Positions 45,963 through 54,111 of a DNA stretch of 64,000 nt are shown here, one piece after another (position 1 is the stretch's first letter; each line of letters starts with the position of its first letter). Origin of the DNA: Hyphomonadaceae bacterium BL14. Its GTDB lineage: Bacteria; Pseudomonadota; Alphaproteobacteria; Caulobacterales; Maricaulaceae. The position numbers and the translations under genes are program-made. The notes below the pieces were generated by a model that worked only from the letters and a program-made list of their open reading frames with translations, was not told the origin of the DNA and ran no database searches. The stretch lies in assembly GCA_027627705.1 (NCBI GenBank), contig CP091242.1, positions 1,305,529-1,369,528 on the forward strand. Direction: 5' to 3'.

Positions 45963-47447
45963 ATGCAGGGCATCGAGGCAGGCACCGCCGCTGGCACAAC
46001 AGCCAGGCCGCTCGGCCAACACCAGGGCCAACACCAGGACCAGCTCCAGGGCCAGCTTAAATCGGCAAGCCTTCAGTCGATCAAGTCGGCCGCCCTGCTG
46101 TGGGCGGACGTGGCGGCATTCGCGATCGCTGCGGCGGCGGCCTATGTGCTGACCGATGTCCTGCGCGCCGCGGCCGGTTATCCTGCCCTGTCCGACTATC
46201 CGGCAGGCCTCAGCGTGCATTTCGCGATCGTGGGCGCGTTCAGCCTGATCATGCTGGTCTGGCTGCGCTCCAAGGGTCACTACCACCGCCGCGAGGCGCT
46301 GAGCGATCAGCTGCCGTCGATCCTGACGGGCTGCGCGTTGGCAATGCTGGGCGCGGGTGCCATTCAGTTTGCCACGATCGAAGTCGGCTCACGCGTGCTG
46401 ACCGCCACACACTGGCTCATTCTGGCACCCGCGCTGGCGGGCGCGCGCCTGGCCGCGCGTCAGGCGCTCAGATCGGCCGGACTGTGGACCAGCCCGGCCG
46501 TTCTGTTCACCGCAGCGGCCCGATCGGACGCGGTGCGCGAGGTGATCGCCAGGCACGACGCGCTGGGCGTCCACGTGGACAGCGCGATTGCGACCGACGA
46601 CATGGACAAGGCGCGCCTGATCGACGTGATGCGGCGCGCCGCCATCTCGGGCAGAGGCGTGGTCTATGCGCCCGCGCCCGATGAGCACGATCAGCACGAC
46701 GTGATCCGCGCCCTCGTCCTGGAGGGCGTGCCCTTCCTGCTGGCACCCCGGATCGGTCCCCTGCCCACCCAGGCCGAGGTGCTCAACTATCCGCTGGAGG
46801 ACGTGTCCTTCATCGATGTGCGCGACCCTCTGGCACGCCCTGCAGCCAAGATCGCCAAGCGTGTGTTCGACGTGGCCGCATCGGCGGGGCTGTTGCTGTT
46901 TTTGCTGCCGGTTTTGGGTGCCGTGACGCTGGTTGTACGCGCCGATGGTGGGCCGGCCCTGTTCCGCCAGAGGCGCGTCGGCCGCGGCGGGCGGAGTTTT
47001 GACTGCCTGAAATTCCGGTCCATGCAGCTGGACGCAGAGGCGCGCCTGGACAAACTGATCCGCGATAATCCGGCCATCGCGTCGGAGTGGCACGCCTTCC
47101 AGAAACTGCGCCGCGATCCGCGCATCACGCCGGTGGGCTGGCTGATCCGCAAGACCAATCTGGATGAACTGCCCCAGCTGATCAACGTCTTGCGGGGCGA
47201 TATGAGCCTGGTCGGGCCGCGGCCGATGACGCTGTCCCAGATTAGCGCCTACGGCGACTATATGACTGCCTATGCCCGCATGCGCCCCGGCCTGACCGGC
47301 CTGTGGCAGACCAACGGCCGCAACCAGACCACATTTGCCGAACGCGCGCGCCTGGACGCCTGGTATGTGCGCAACTGGTCGCTCTGGCGCGATTGCGTCA
47401 TTCTGGTGCGCACCGTGCGCGAAGTGATCTTCGCACGCGGCGGCTAG
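45963..47447 (+). CDS. polyprenyl-phosphate sugar-1-phosphate transferase (HfsE/WbaP-like)
   Basis: A 494-residue protein that starts the lipid-linked repeat unit. Gln-rich N-terminus (GQHQGQHQDQLQGQL from DNA repeats), four membrane helices (about 30-180), a degenerate Rossmann middle, then the Bac_transf domain: KRVFDVAASAGLLLFLLPVL, DGGPALFRQRRVGRGGRSFD, CLKFRSMQLDAEARL, DELPQLINVLRGDMSLVGPR, RPGLTGLWQTNGR. The ATG at 45963 is chosen; an earlier in-frame ATG exists at 45909. Confidence 0.94.
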   Translation: MQGIEAGTAAGTTARPLGQHQGQHQDQLQGQLKSASLQSIKSAALLWADVAAFAIAAAAAYVLTDVLRAAAGYPALSDYPAGLSVHFAIVGAFSLIMLVWLRSKGHYHRREALSDQLPSILTGCALAMLGAGAIQFATIEVGSRVLTATHWLILAPALAGARLAARQALRSAGLWTSPAVLFTAAARSDAVREVIARHDALGVHVDSAIATDDMDKARLIDVMRRAAISGRGVVYAPAPDEHDQHDVIRALVLEGVPFLLAPRIGPLPTQAEVLNYPLEDVSFIDVRDPLARPAAKIAKRVFDVAASAGLLLFLLPVLGAVTLVVRADGGPALFRQRRVGRGGRSFDCLKFRSMQLDAEARLDKLIRDNPAIASEWHAFQKLRRDPRITPVGWLIRKTNLDELPQLINVLRGDMSLVGPRPMTLSQISAYGDYMTAYARMRPGLTGLWQTNGRNQTTFAERARLDAWYVRNWSLWRDCVILVRTVREVIFARGG

Positions 47448-47534
47448 CCTGCTGCACCCTAGATGACTGGGCTTGCTGTACGCGGCCTTGGCCTCAGGAC
47501 CTTATCGAGGCAACGCCCTGCCGGGCCCAGCCCA

Positions 47535-48536
47535 CTATTGGATCGCGCCACCCCATTGCGGGGCATGGAAGCGCCAGGCGTCGGCGATGATCTGCTCGGC
47601 GCTGGAGCAGACCGGGGTGAACGCCAGCAATTCGGACGCCCGGGAGGTATCAGCCACCAGACGCACTGCGTCGCCGGACCGTCGCGGGGCAAGGGTAAAG
47701 GGAACGGCCCTGCCGGTGACTTTTTCGACCGCATCAAGGATCTCGCGCACCGATAGGCCGTTTCCTGTACCGATGTTGCAAGCAAAGGACTCCCGACCCG
47801 CCAGCAGCAGATCCAACGCCTTGAGATGGGCATCGGCCAGATCCATCACATGGACATAGTCGCGTATGCAGGTGCCGTCCGGGGTTGGATAATCATCGCC
47901 AAAAAGCTTCATGGCTGGACCCAACCCCGCAGCCGCTTTCAGCGCATTGGGAATGAGATGGGTCTCAGGATCATGCTGCTCGCCGATCTCCCCGTCCGGG
48001 CTGGCCCCGCAGGCATTGAAATAGCGCAGGCTCGCATACCGCAAACGGCCCGTTTTCGCTGTATCAGCCAGAAGGTCTTCCACCGCCTTTTTGGTGCGCC
48101 CGTAAACACTGACGGGCGTGCGCGGTTCATCCTCACTGATCGGCACGCGCTCGGGCTCGCCATACACGGCGCAGGTCGACGAGAAGACCAGCGTTGCGAC
48201 ACCGCCTCGGTCCATGGCTTTGAGAAGGCTGACCACGCCGGCGACATTGTTGTCCCAGAATGCCAGGGGCGCACGCTCGCCCTCACCTACCTCGATGTGG
48301 GCGGCAAAATGCATGACCGCATCGGGTTGGTGATCGGCGAAGGCACGATCAAGCGCAACGCCATCGCGAATATCGCCGGTGACCAGAGGCCCCCATTGCA
48401 CAGCGTGGGCATGTCCCGCAGACAGATTGTCAAACACAATCGGGGTGTCGCCGCGCGCCGCCAGCGCCTTGCAGAAATGCGAGCCAATATAGCCTGCGCC
48501 CCCGACAACCAGAATTTTTGCCACGATCTGCCCCAC
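47535..48536 (-). CDS. galE: UDP-glucose 4-epimerase
   Basis: A 333-residue extended SDR epimerase supplying UDP-galactose. NAD-binding ILVVGGAGYIGSHFCKAL, catalytic SSTCAVYGE (Ser/Thr) and YGRTKK (YxxxK), RYFNACGASPDGEIGE and IRDYVHVMDLADAHL, all typical. It is convergent with the sugar transferase, 87 nt apart, without a clear terminator. Confidence 0.96.
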   Translation of the reverse strand: MGQIVAKILVVGGAGYIGSHFCKALAARGDTPIVFDNLSAGHAHAVQWGPLVTGDIRDGVALDRAFADHQPDAVMHFAAHIEVGEGERAPLAFWDNNVAGVVSLLKAMDRGGVATLVFSSTCAVYGEPERVPISEDEPRTPVSVYGRTKKAVEDLLADTAKTGRLRYASLRYFNACGASPDGEIGEQHDPETHLIPNALKAAAGLGPAMKLFGDDYPTPDGTCIRDYVHVMDLADAHLKALDLLLAGRESFACNIGTGNGLSVREILDAVEKVTGRAVPFTLAPRRSGDAVRLVADTSRASELLAFTPVCSSAEQIIADAWRFHAPQWGGAIQ

Positions 48537-49238
48537 TCGCTTCGTACTGGTTCTGACGCGCTTTCTATGCGTGCTTGCCGGGCCAATGCAATCGCTGTTT
48601 CGTGGGTAGAACGTATATTTCTCGTTTGGTTCGCTACCAGTCTTTCAGCGAGGCTGCTTAAGCCATGGGCGCAGGCGATGATCACACTCCACCACAGCGC
48701 GATCTGCTTCTATTGCGCAGCCCTTCAGGCATAAGAAGTCCGACTGCCCACAACAGGAAGCAAGATGCCGCGCAACGCGGCTTTCAAAATGCTGCAAGTG
48801 CGGACTCGTTCACCCAGGTCACGTCACTAGCCAAGGAGCTCATATACACAGAGCCCCTGCTGATTAGCGCCCAATGAGCACGCCTGCGGGGGCCAACCAG
48901 GGTCACCCCTAGTTATAAAATCATTCACCACTAAGCAGTGTGGCACCCCTGTAAGCCTCCAATTTCTCAATTGAATACGAGCGGTAAACGAGTTCGGTGA
49001 GGCAAAAATCGCCCAAAAAGAATAATTGGTTAACAAATTATTGCTTGCAATTTTCGCCCGCTTCGGCTTTTCTCTAAGCCATATGGGCGGTTGGACGTAC
49101 ACGTCTTGCGGGCACGAGACGCTGGTCCAAGGGGGACGCTTCAGAGCCAAAATATTTGTGCGATTGAAGTTTTGATTGCGGCTCGTGTTGCGCCGCAGCA
49201 TGCCGCGGTTTGAGTTGAGGAATGGCGGGGGGCATTTC
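48537..49238. other. 702-nt AT-richer region without a supported gene
   Basis: Only short unconvincing frames. It holds a 22-bp near-palindrome at 49021-49042 and lies upstream of a second sugar transferase, so promoter and regulatory elements are expected. It may also contain decayed sequence. Confidence 0.5.
49021..49042. promoter_or_regulatory. 22-bp AT-rich near-palindrome, candidate operator
   Basis: AATAATTGGTTAACAAATTA followed by TT matches its own reverse complement at 20 of 22 positions, centred on GTTAAC, about 200 nt upstream of the sugar transferase start. Confidence 0.4.
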
Positions 49239-49916
49239 ATGGATGGTTCGGGGTTTGGTGCGACTTTGGTCAGCGATACCGTGTCGGTGACGCGGCACGG
49301 TTGGGTGCAGAGGGCTGCCAAACGTTCGCTGGACGTATGCGCTGCCTTGGGGGGGCTCATTTTTTTGAGCCCCGTCATGCTGGCGATCAGCTTGGCTATA
49401 CGTCTCCACGATGGCGGCCCGGCTGTGTTTGCCCACACCCGCATTGGCAAAGGCGGGCGCTGGTTCAAATGTTTGAAATTCCGCACGATGGTCGTTGATG
49501 CAGAGCAGCGCCTGAGCGATCTTCTGAACACCGATCCTGAAGCAGCCGCAGAATGGGCAAAAGACCAGAAGCTGAGCCGCGACCCTCGCATCACCGCGCT
49601 AGGACGCTTTTTGCGCAAATCCAGCCTCGACGAGCTGCCCCAATTGATCAACATCCTGAAGGGCGAAATGTCGGTGGTTGGCCCCCGTCCGATCGTGGCC
49701 GAAGAGGTGGTTCGCTACGCTGATCTTTTCGAAGCCTACACATCTGTCAAACCTGGCGTGACCGGCCTCTGGCAGGTCAGCGGGCGCAATGATGTGCCTT
49801 ATGAGGCGCGCGTTCGCCTGGACGCGCACTACGCCGCGCACTGGACCGTTCTGGGCGATATCTGGATCATTCTTAAAACCGTGCCTGCCGTGGTGCTGAG
49901 CCGGGGCGCAAGCTGA
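49239..49916 (+). CDS. exopolysaccharide sugar transferase (ExoY type)
   Basis: A 225-residue single-helix polyprenyl-phosphate sugar transferase: AAKRSLDVCAALGGLIFLSP, HDGGPAVFAHTRIGKGGRWF, KCLKFRTMVVDAE, SLDELPQLINILKGEMSVVG and VKPGVTGLWQVSGRNDV. Starts at 49200 or a 49176 GTG are possible, but the ATG at 49239 has GGGGGG 8 nt upstream. A second initiator in the locus suggests two repeat-unit systems or a remnant of an older one. Confidence 0.9.
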   Translation: MDGSGFGATLVSDTVSVTRHGWVQRAAKRSLDVCAALGGLIFLSPVMLAISLAIRLHDGGPAVFAHTRIGKGGRWFKCLKFRTMVVDAEQRLSDLLNTDPEAAAEWAKDQKLSRDPRITALGRFLRKSSLDELPQLINILKGEMSVVGPRPIVAEEVVRYADLFEAYTSVKPGVTGLWQVSGRNDVPYEARVRLDAHYAAHWTVLGDIWIILKTVPAVVLSRGAS

Positions 49917-49957
49917 CTGCCAATCCGGTAGGCAAACGAGAAAGCGCGCCCCTGACC

Positions 49958-50254
49958 ATGTCCGTCTTTATTTTGTCCCAGTATTTTCATCCCGAGCCAA
50001 ACGGCAGCGAGCCGCCGGTGACCGATCTGGCCCCTTGGCTGGCGGGTGCCTGGCATGAATCTGACGTGGTGATGGCCCGGCGTTGCGCGCGCACGGGCTG
50101 CCTTAGCCCCGGTACATATGGCACCCCCGCCCGCGACACGAGCCGTGAGGCGCTTGCTCATCTGGTTCACGACACGCTTCATCGCGGCGTGTTTCATACG
50201 CAGCGCGCTCTGCGGCGCTGGCCAGCCCCTCGCGGCCATGAGGCGCGGTCATGA
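49958..50254 (+). pseudogene. truncated glycosyltransferase (WcaI/WbuB-like N-terminus)
   Basis: The first 40 residues (MSVFILSQYFHPEPNGSEPP VTDLAPWLAG split here for length) are the N-terminus of a GT4 enzyme of the WcaI/WbuB type (usual: LSQYF.PEP...). The rest of the frame does not look like GT, and a neighbouring frame reads RRLLIWFTTRFIAA, a plausible continuation. The 98-residue frame is far shorter than the family's 400. It ends overlapping the NusG paralogue start, so this is a deleted gene. Confidence 0.7.
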
Positions 50255-50829
50255 GCGCCCTTGACTGCGAAGACCGCGCCGACGCTGCGCGCTGGTATCT
50301 GGTCAACACCCAGACCGGGCGCGAGCGCCTCGCCATGGATCATCTCGAACGACAGGACTACCGCGCATTCACGCCCTGGACGCGCAAAACCTTGCGCCAC
50401 GCCCGCAGGATCACCACGGTGCGCGCGGCATTCTTCCCGGGATACGTGTTCGTTGCGCTCGATATGAGCCGCCAGCGCTGGCGGCCCATAGACGGGACGG
50501 TCGGCGTGCTGCGGATCGTGAAGGCGGGCGTCGCGCCGGTCGCAGCGCCGGACGGGCTAGTAGAGGCGTTCATCGCGGCCGGCGATGAGGAAGGTTATGT
50601 CTCCTTTGGGGCGGACCTGGCTGTTGGCGATGATGTGCGCATTACGGCGGGGCCCTTCGAAGAACGCCTCGCCGTGATCGAGGCTCTGCCCGGTCCAGAT
50701 CGCGTGCGCGTGCTACTGGAGTTCATGAACCAGGGCGTGCGCGTGGAACTCGACGCCAGAGACGTGACGACAACAGGCGATGCTCATCGCAGGAGACGCG
50801 ACATACTGGTGACAGGTCTGCGACGGTAA
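50251..50829 (+). CDS. NusG/RfaH-family transcription antitermination paralogue
   Basis: A 192-residue protein with an N-terminal NGN domain (ARWYLVNTQTGRERLAMDHL, AFFPGYVFVALDMSRQRW) and a KOW domain (VGDDVRITAGPFEERLAVIE, MNQGVRVELDARDVT). Housekeeping NusG is normally near secE/rplK, so this is a specialised RfaH/UpxY-like factor suited to long polysaccharide operons. Its start overlaps the truncated glycosyltransferase. Downstream is decayed sequence rather than an operon. Confidence 0.88.
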   Translation: MSALDCEDRADAARWYLVNTQTGRERLAMDHLERQDYRAFTPWTRKTLRHARRITTVRAAFFPGYVFVALDMSRQRWRPIDGTVGVLRIVKAGVAPVAAPDGLVEAFIAAGDEEGYVSFGADLAVGDDVRITAGPFEERLAVIEALPGPDRVRVLLEFMNQGVRVELDARDVTTTGDAHRRRRDILVTGLRR

Positions 50830-51115
50830 GGTGAATAATGACGCCGCGGCCCGTGTCACGGGTTGCGGATGGCGCTCTGGTGGATCATCAAGGGCGCATC
50901 GACAAAACGTTTGGACAGGGTGCCTCGACAAGGCGCTCTGACACAGGCCGCGCGGCGCGGGACAGACCCGCAAGCGCGCCAACAGGCAGACCAGGCCGGG
51001 TGAGGCATGTTTCACCCTGATGGCGGTAGCGTGCCTGAACACCCTCGCCTTGGTGCAGGCAAAACGGGCGCACGACAGCTGTCATGCCGATCCTAGCCAA
51101 AGCTCGATCAAACAC
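50830..51115. other. stretch after the NusG paralogue with no clear gene
   Basis: A 60-residue frame starting near 50838 and others are not convincing. No hairpin or promoter that I can support. Confidence 0.4.
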
Positions 51116-51530
51116 ATGAATGCCGGGACAGACATCACACGGACCCAGACCGGCGCCAGAGCAAGGCGCGCCGTCAAGACGCCTGTCATCAAGCCAGAGT
51201 ATGCTGAGCACCCCAAACCCAAGCGCTATTTAGGCACGGACGGCGTGCGCGGCGAGACCAACAGCTTTCCCATGACGGCCGAGACGGCGCTGCACCTGGA
51301 GATGGCGGCGTCGCGCTATTTCCGCCGGTCCAATGGCGGGCGCCATTCGGTGGTGGTCGGCAAGGATACCCGCCTGTCGGGATACATGCTGGAAAACGCA
51401 CTGACCGCCGGCTTCACCAGCTCGGGCATGGATGTGTCGATTGTAGGTCTGGTGCCGACCCCTGCGGTGGCCACGCTGACACGCTCGCTGCGCGCGGATC
51501 TCGGCGTGATGATCATTGCCTCGCACAATC
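51116..51530 (+). pseudogene. glmM: phosphoglucosamine mutase N-terminal fragment
   Basis: Homology to GlmM residues about 1-105: [59 protein letters not shown] and the catalytic-serine region IASHN. The homology stops at about 51530 where the frame runs into a different gene fragment. The remaining three quarters of GlmM (normally about 450 residues) are absent. A second, intact GlmM must exist elsewhere for cell-wall synthesis. The N-terminal extension before KRYLG is atypical. Confidence 0.85.
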
Positions 51531-51534
51531 TATA

Positions 51535-51690
51535 CAAGGAGAGTGGAGGACATGCGCGAAAGCCCGGCTGTGGAAATCATGGAGCTGATCCGCGACGCCG
51601 GCGGCGATCCTTGCTACAGTGACCCACACGTTCCCGTATTTCCGAAGATGCGCGAGCACAAATTCGACCTATCGAGCGTACCGCTTGATG
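51535..51690 (+). pseudogene. UDP-sugar 6-dehydrogenase C-terminal fragment (WbpA/TviB-like)
   Basis: In another frame than the glmM fragment, [20 protein letters not shown] then [20 protein letters not shown] and [10 protein letters not shown] match the C-terminal domain of UDP-GlcNAc/UDP-glucose dehydrogenases (usual: DDMRESP...YHDPHVP). Only some 50 codons remain. The sequence following (to 51782) is not part of the family. It is joined directly to the glmM fragment. Confidence 0.85.
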
Positions 51691-51697
51691 GGAGGCC

Positions 51698-51781
51698 TTA
51701 TCGGGCGTGCGGGGGAAATGGGGTGGTTTGGGACCGGGCTGGACGGGTCAGTTTGATTAACAGTGAGCGTTATCGGGCGTG
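51698..51781. repeat. 12-bp direct repeat TTATCGGGCGTG
   Basis: Copies at 51698-51709 and 51770-51781, separated by 60 nt, just past the dehydrogenase fragment. May be a mark of a past insertion or deletion. Confidence 0.6.
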
Positions 51782-51848
51782 AAGCTGCCATCGCGAACCC
51801 GCTCGCGTTGAGTCCCCCCCCAATCAAGCGCCTTAAGAAGGTCAAAGA

Positions 51849-52982
51849 ATGCACATGCGGGTAGCACTTATCCACTACTGGCTTGTCGGAATGCGCGGCG
51901 GAGAAAAAGTCATCGAAGCGCTTTGCCGCATGTTTCCGGATGCCGACATCTTTACCCATGTATACAATCCGAAAGCTGTCAGCGAGACCATCCGACGCCA
52001 CCAAGTTTTCGAGACCGGGATCGCCAAACTTCCTTTCGCCCGTAGCCGTTATCAAGCCTATCTTCCTCTGATGCCGGGTGCGCTCGAGAGGCTGGATCTC
52101 AGCGACTACGACCTCGTGATTTCCAGTGAGGCCGGGCCGGCCAAGGGCGTGATCGTGCCACCTGACACGGTTCACATTTGTTACTGCCACTCGCCGATGC
52201 GCTATCTTTGGGACCAGCAGCATATTTACCGTGAAGGAGCCGGGTTTGCGCCGCGCCTTGCAATGGATCTGTTCGGCTCCAGCCTGCGCCAGTGGGATGT
52301 CACGAGCGCGGCGCGGGTCGATCGGTTCGTCGCCAACTCTAACCACGTTGCCAAGCGGATCGAGAAGTACTGGCGTCGTGACTCCGCCGTAGTCCATCCC
52401 CCGGTCGCAGTAGATGATTTCAGTCCCGTTTCCGAAAAGGAGCGAGGGGATTTCTACCTGATGGCGGGGGAGCTAAGGTCCTATAAGCGCCCGGACCTTG
52501 CTATTGAGGCGTTCAACCAACTTGGAAAGCCCCTGGTTGTGATTGGTGGCGCGGATGGCTGGGGTGAGAGGCTAAAGCAGCGAGCAAAGGCGAATGTTAT
52601 CTTTCTCGGCAAGGTTACGTTTGAAGTACTAAAAGACCATATGCGCCGCTGCAAAGCGCTTGTGTTCCCCGGCGAGGAAGATTTCGGCATCATACCGGTC
52701 GAGGTGCAAGCTTCGGGCCGGCCGGTTATTGCCTATAAGCGGGGTGGGGCACTTGATACAGTGTTGGACGGCGAAACAGGACTGCTCTTCGAGGACCAAA
52801 GCGTGGACGGACTGATCGAAGCGATCCAGTCTTTCGAGGTAGCCGGAATGGAGCGGCTCGAACCAAAGCTTATTGCCTTGCATGCGCAAAAATTCAGCGA
52901 GAAAAATTTCATCGCCGGTGTAGGTCAGAACCTCAAGGCAGCCGGGCTTGACCTATCGCTCGAGAATTCATTGCTCGGCTAG
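51849..52982 (+). CDS. glycosyltransferase family 4 (WbaZ-like)
   Basis: A 377-residue retaining GT-B enzyme. N-terminus RVALIHYWLVGMRGGEKVIE, central CYCHSPMRYLWDQQHIYREG, C-terminal nucleotide-sugar motif FPGEEDFGIIPVEVQASGRP and VIAYKRGGALDTV. First intact gene after the decayed stretch and probably the first glycosyltransferase of the new polysaccharide set. Donor sugar unknown. Confidence 0.92.
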   Translation: MHMRVALIHYWLVGMRGGEKVIEALCRMFPDADIFTHVYNPKAVSETIRRHQVFETGIAKLPFARSRYQAYLPLMPGALERLDLSDYDLVISSEAGPAKGVIVPPDTVHICYCHSPMRYLWDQQHIYREGAGFAPRLAMDLFGSSLRQWDVTSAARVDRFVANSNHVAKRIEKYWRRDSAVVHPPVAVDDFSPVSEKERGDFYLMAGELRSYKRPDLAIEAFNQLGKPLVVIGGADGWGERLKQRAKANVIFLGKVTFEVLKDHMRRCKALVFPGEEDFGIIPVEVQASGRPVIAYKRGGALDTVLDGETGLLFEDQSVDGLIEAIQSFEVAGMERLEPKLIALHAQKFSEKNFIAGVGQNLKAAGLDLSLENSLLG

Positions 52983-53008
52983 CAATATGTTGAGCGACGA
53001 GCAACCTC

Positions 53009-53036
53009 TTAGATTTTATTGCGAGGGGCGTAAAAT
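53009..53036 (+). promoter_or_regulatory. weak promoter candidate upstream of pseB
   Basis: TTAGAT and TAAAAT hexamers 16 nt apart in a 118-nt AT-rich gap before pseB. The -35 match is poor, so the pse genes may instead be read from upstream. Confidence 0.25.
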
Positions 53037-53100
53037 GAGAGTGATCAATCCGGCTGCTGTTCGGTAGGGGACTAAAAAGTCTAAAATGGAGAACAAAGCA

Positions 53101-54111
53101 ATGAGTGATAGTTTGTTCGATTATTCAACGGTGCTGCTGACGGGGGGGACCGGATCATTCGGGCATGCATTCGTCCCCGCCGCTCTTTCCAATGCTAAGC
53201 TGAAAAAACTAATCATTTTTTCCCGCGATGAAATGAAGCAGTGGGAAATGGCTAAGCTTTACGGTGATGATCCCCGGGTGCGATTTTTTATCGGGGACGT
53301 GCGCGATCGTGACCGTCTCTCTCGCGCCTTCGATGGCGTGGATTACGTCGTCCACGCGGCAGCGACGAAAATCGTGCCTACGGCAGAGTATAACCCATTT
53401 GAGTGCATAAAGACCAACGTTAACGGCGCGATGAATGTTATCGATTCCGCCATAGACAAGGGCGTGAAGCGTGTTGTTGCGCTGTCCACAGATAAGGCGT
53501 CAAGCCCAATCAACCTATACGGAGCTTCTAAACTGGCCGCCGACAAGCTTTTCGTGTCCGGAAACGCCTACGCTGGAGAGCATGGTACTCGGTTTTCAGT
53601 GGTGCGTTACGGTAATGTGATGGGGTCACGAGGCTCGGTTATTCCCTTCTTTTTATCGATCGCAGATCAAGGTGTCCTGCCGATTACCGATGATCGCATG
53701 ACCCGTTTTATGATCTCGTTGGAAGAGGGCGTTGGGCTGGTTCAACATGCCTTCCATGACATGATTGGGGGTGAGATCTACGTAAAAAAAATTCCTTCGA
53801 TGAAGGTGGTGGATATCGCGCGGGTCTTGGCCCCGGAAGCCCGCCATGAGATCATCGGTATCCGACCAGGCGAGAAGCTTCACGAGCAGATGATCGGAAT
53901 TGAAGACGCGCCTTACACCTATGAATATGATTCGCACTTCAAAATATTGCCCGCAATCAACAAGTGGGCCGACGATCCCTCTCGCATAAGGAATGGGCGC
54001 AAGGTGGCCGAGAACTTTGTCTATACAAGCGATCTCAATTCGGAATGGATGAGCGCTTCAGAGCTCGCTAGTTGGGTGGCTGCGCATCAAGCCAAAATCG
54101 GAGCGATTTGA
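53101..54111 (+). CDS. pseB: UDP-GlcNAc 4,6-dehydratase (inverting), PseB
   Basis: First step of pseudaminic acid synthesis. A 336-residue extended SDR: VLLTGGTGSFGHAFVPAAL (NADP site), then the dehydratase site STDKASSPINLYGASKLAAD (Asp-Lys and Tyr). RFSVVRYGNVMGSRGSVIPF and PGEKLHEQMIG are family stretches. ATG 53101 is chosen because GGAG lies 11 nt upstream; an in-frame ATG at 53086 is also possible. Its stop overlaps the pseC start (ATGA). Confidence 0.95.
   Translation: MSDSLFDYSTVLLTGGTGSFGHAFVPAALSNAKLKKLIIFSRDEMKQWEMAKLYGDDPRVRFFIGDVRDRDRLSRAFDGVDYVVHAAATKIVPTAEYNPFECIKTNVNGAMNVIDSAIDKGVKRVVALSTDKASSPINLYGASKLAADKLFVSGNAYAGEHGTRFSVVRYGNVMGSRGSVIPFFLSIADQGVLPITDDRMTRFMISLEEGVGLVQHAFHDMIGGEIYVKKIPSMKVVDIARVLAPEARHEIIGIRPGEKLHEQMIGIEDAPYTYEYDSHFKILPAINKWADDPSRIRNGRKVAENFVYTSDLNSEWMSASELASWVAAHQAKIGAI

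Noticed and set aside
47448..47534. terminator between sugar transferase and galE
   Set aside because: No stem of adequate length or T run found in the 87-nt gap.
51669..52397. 242-codon minus-strand frame opposite the GT4 gene
   Set aside because: The + strand GT4 has all family motifs; this frame has none.
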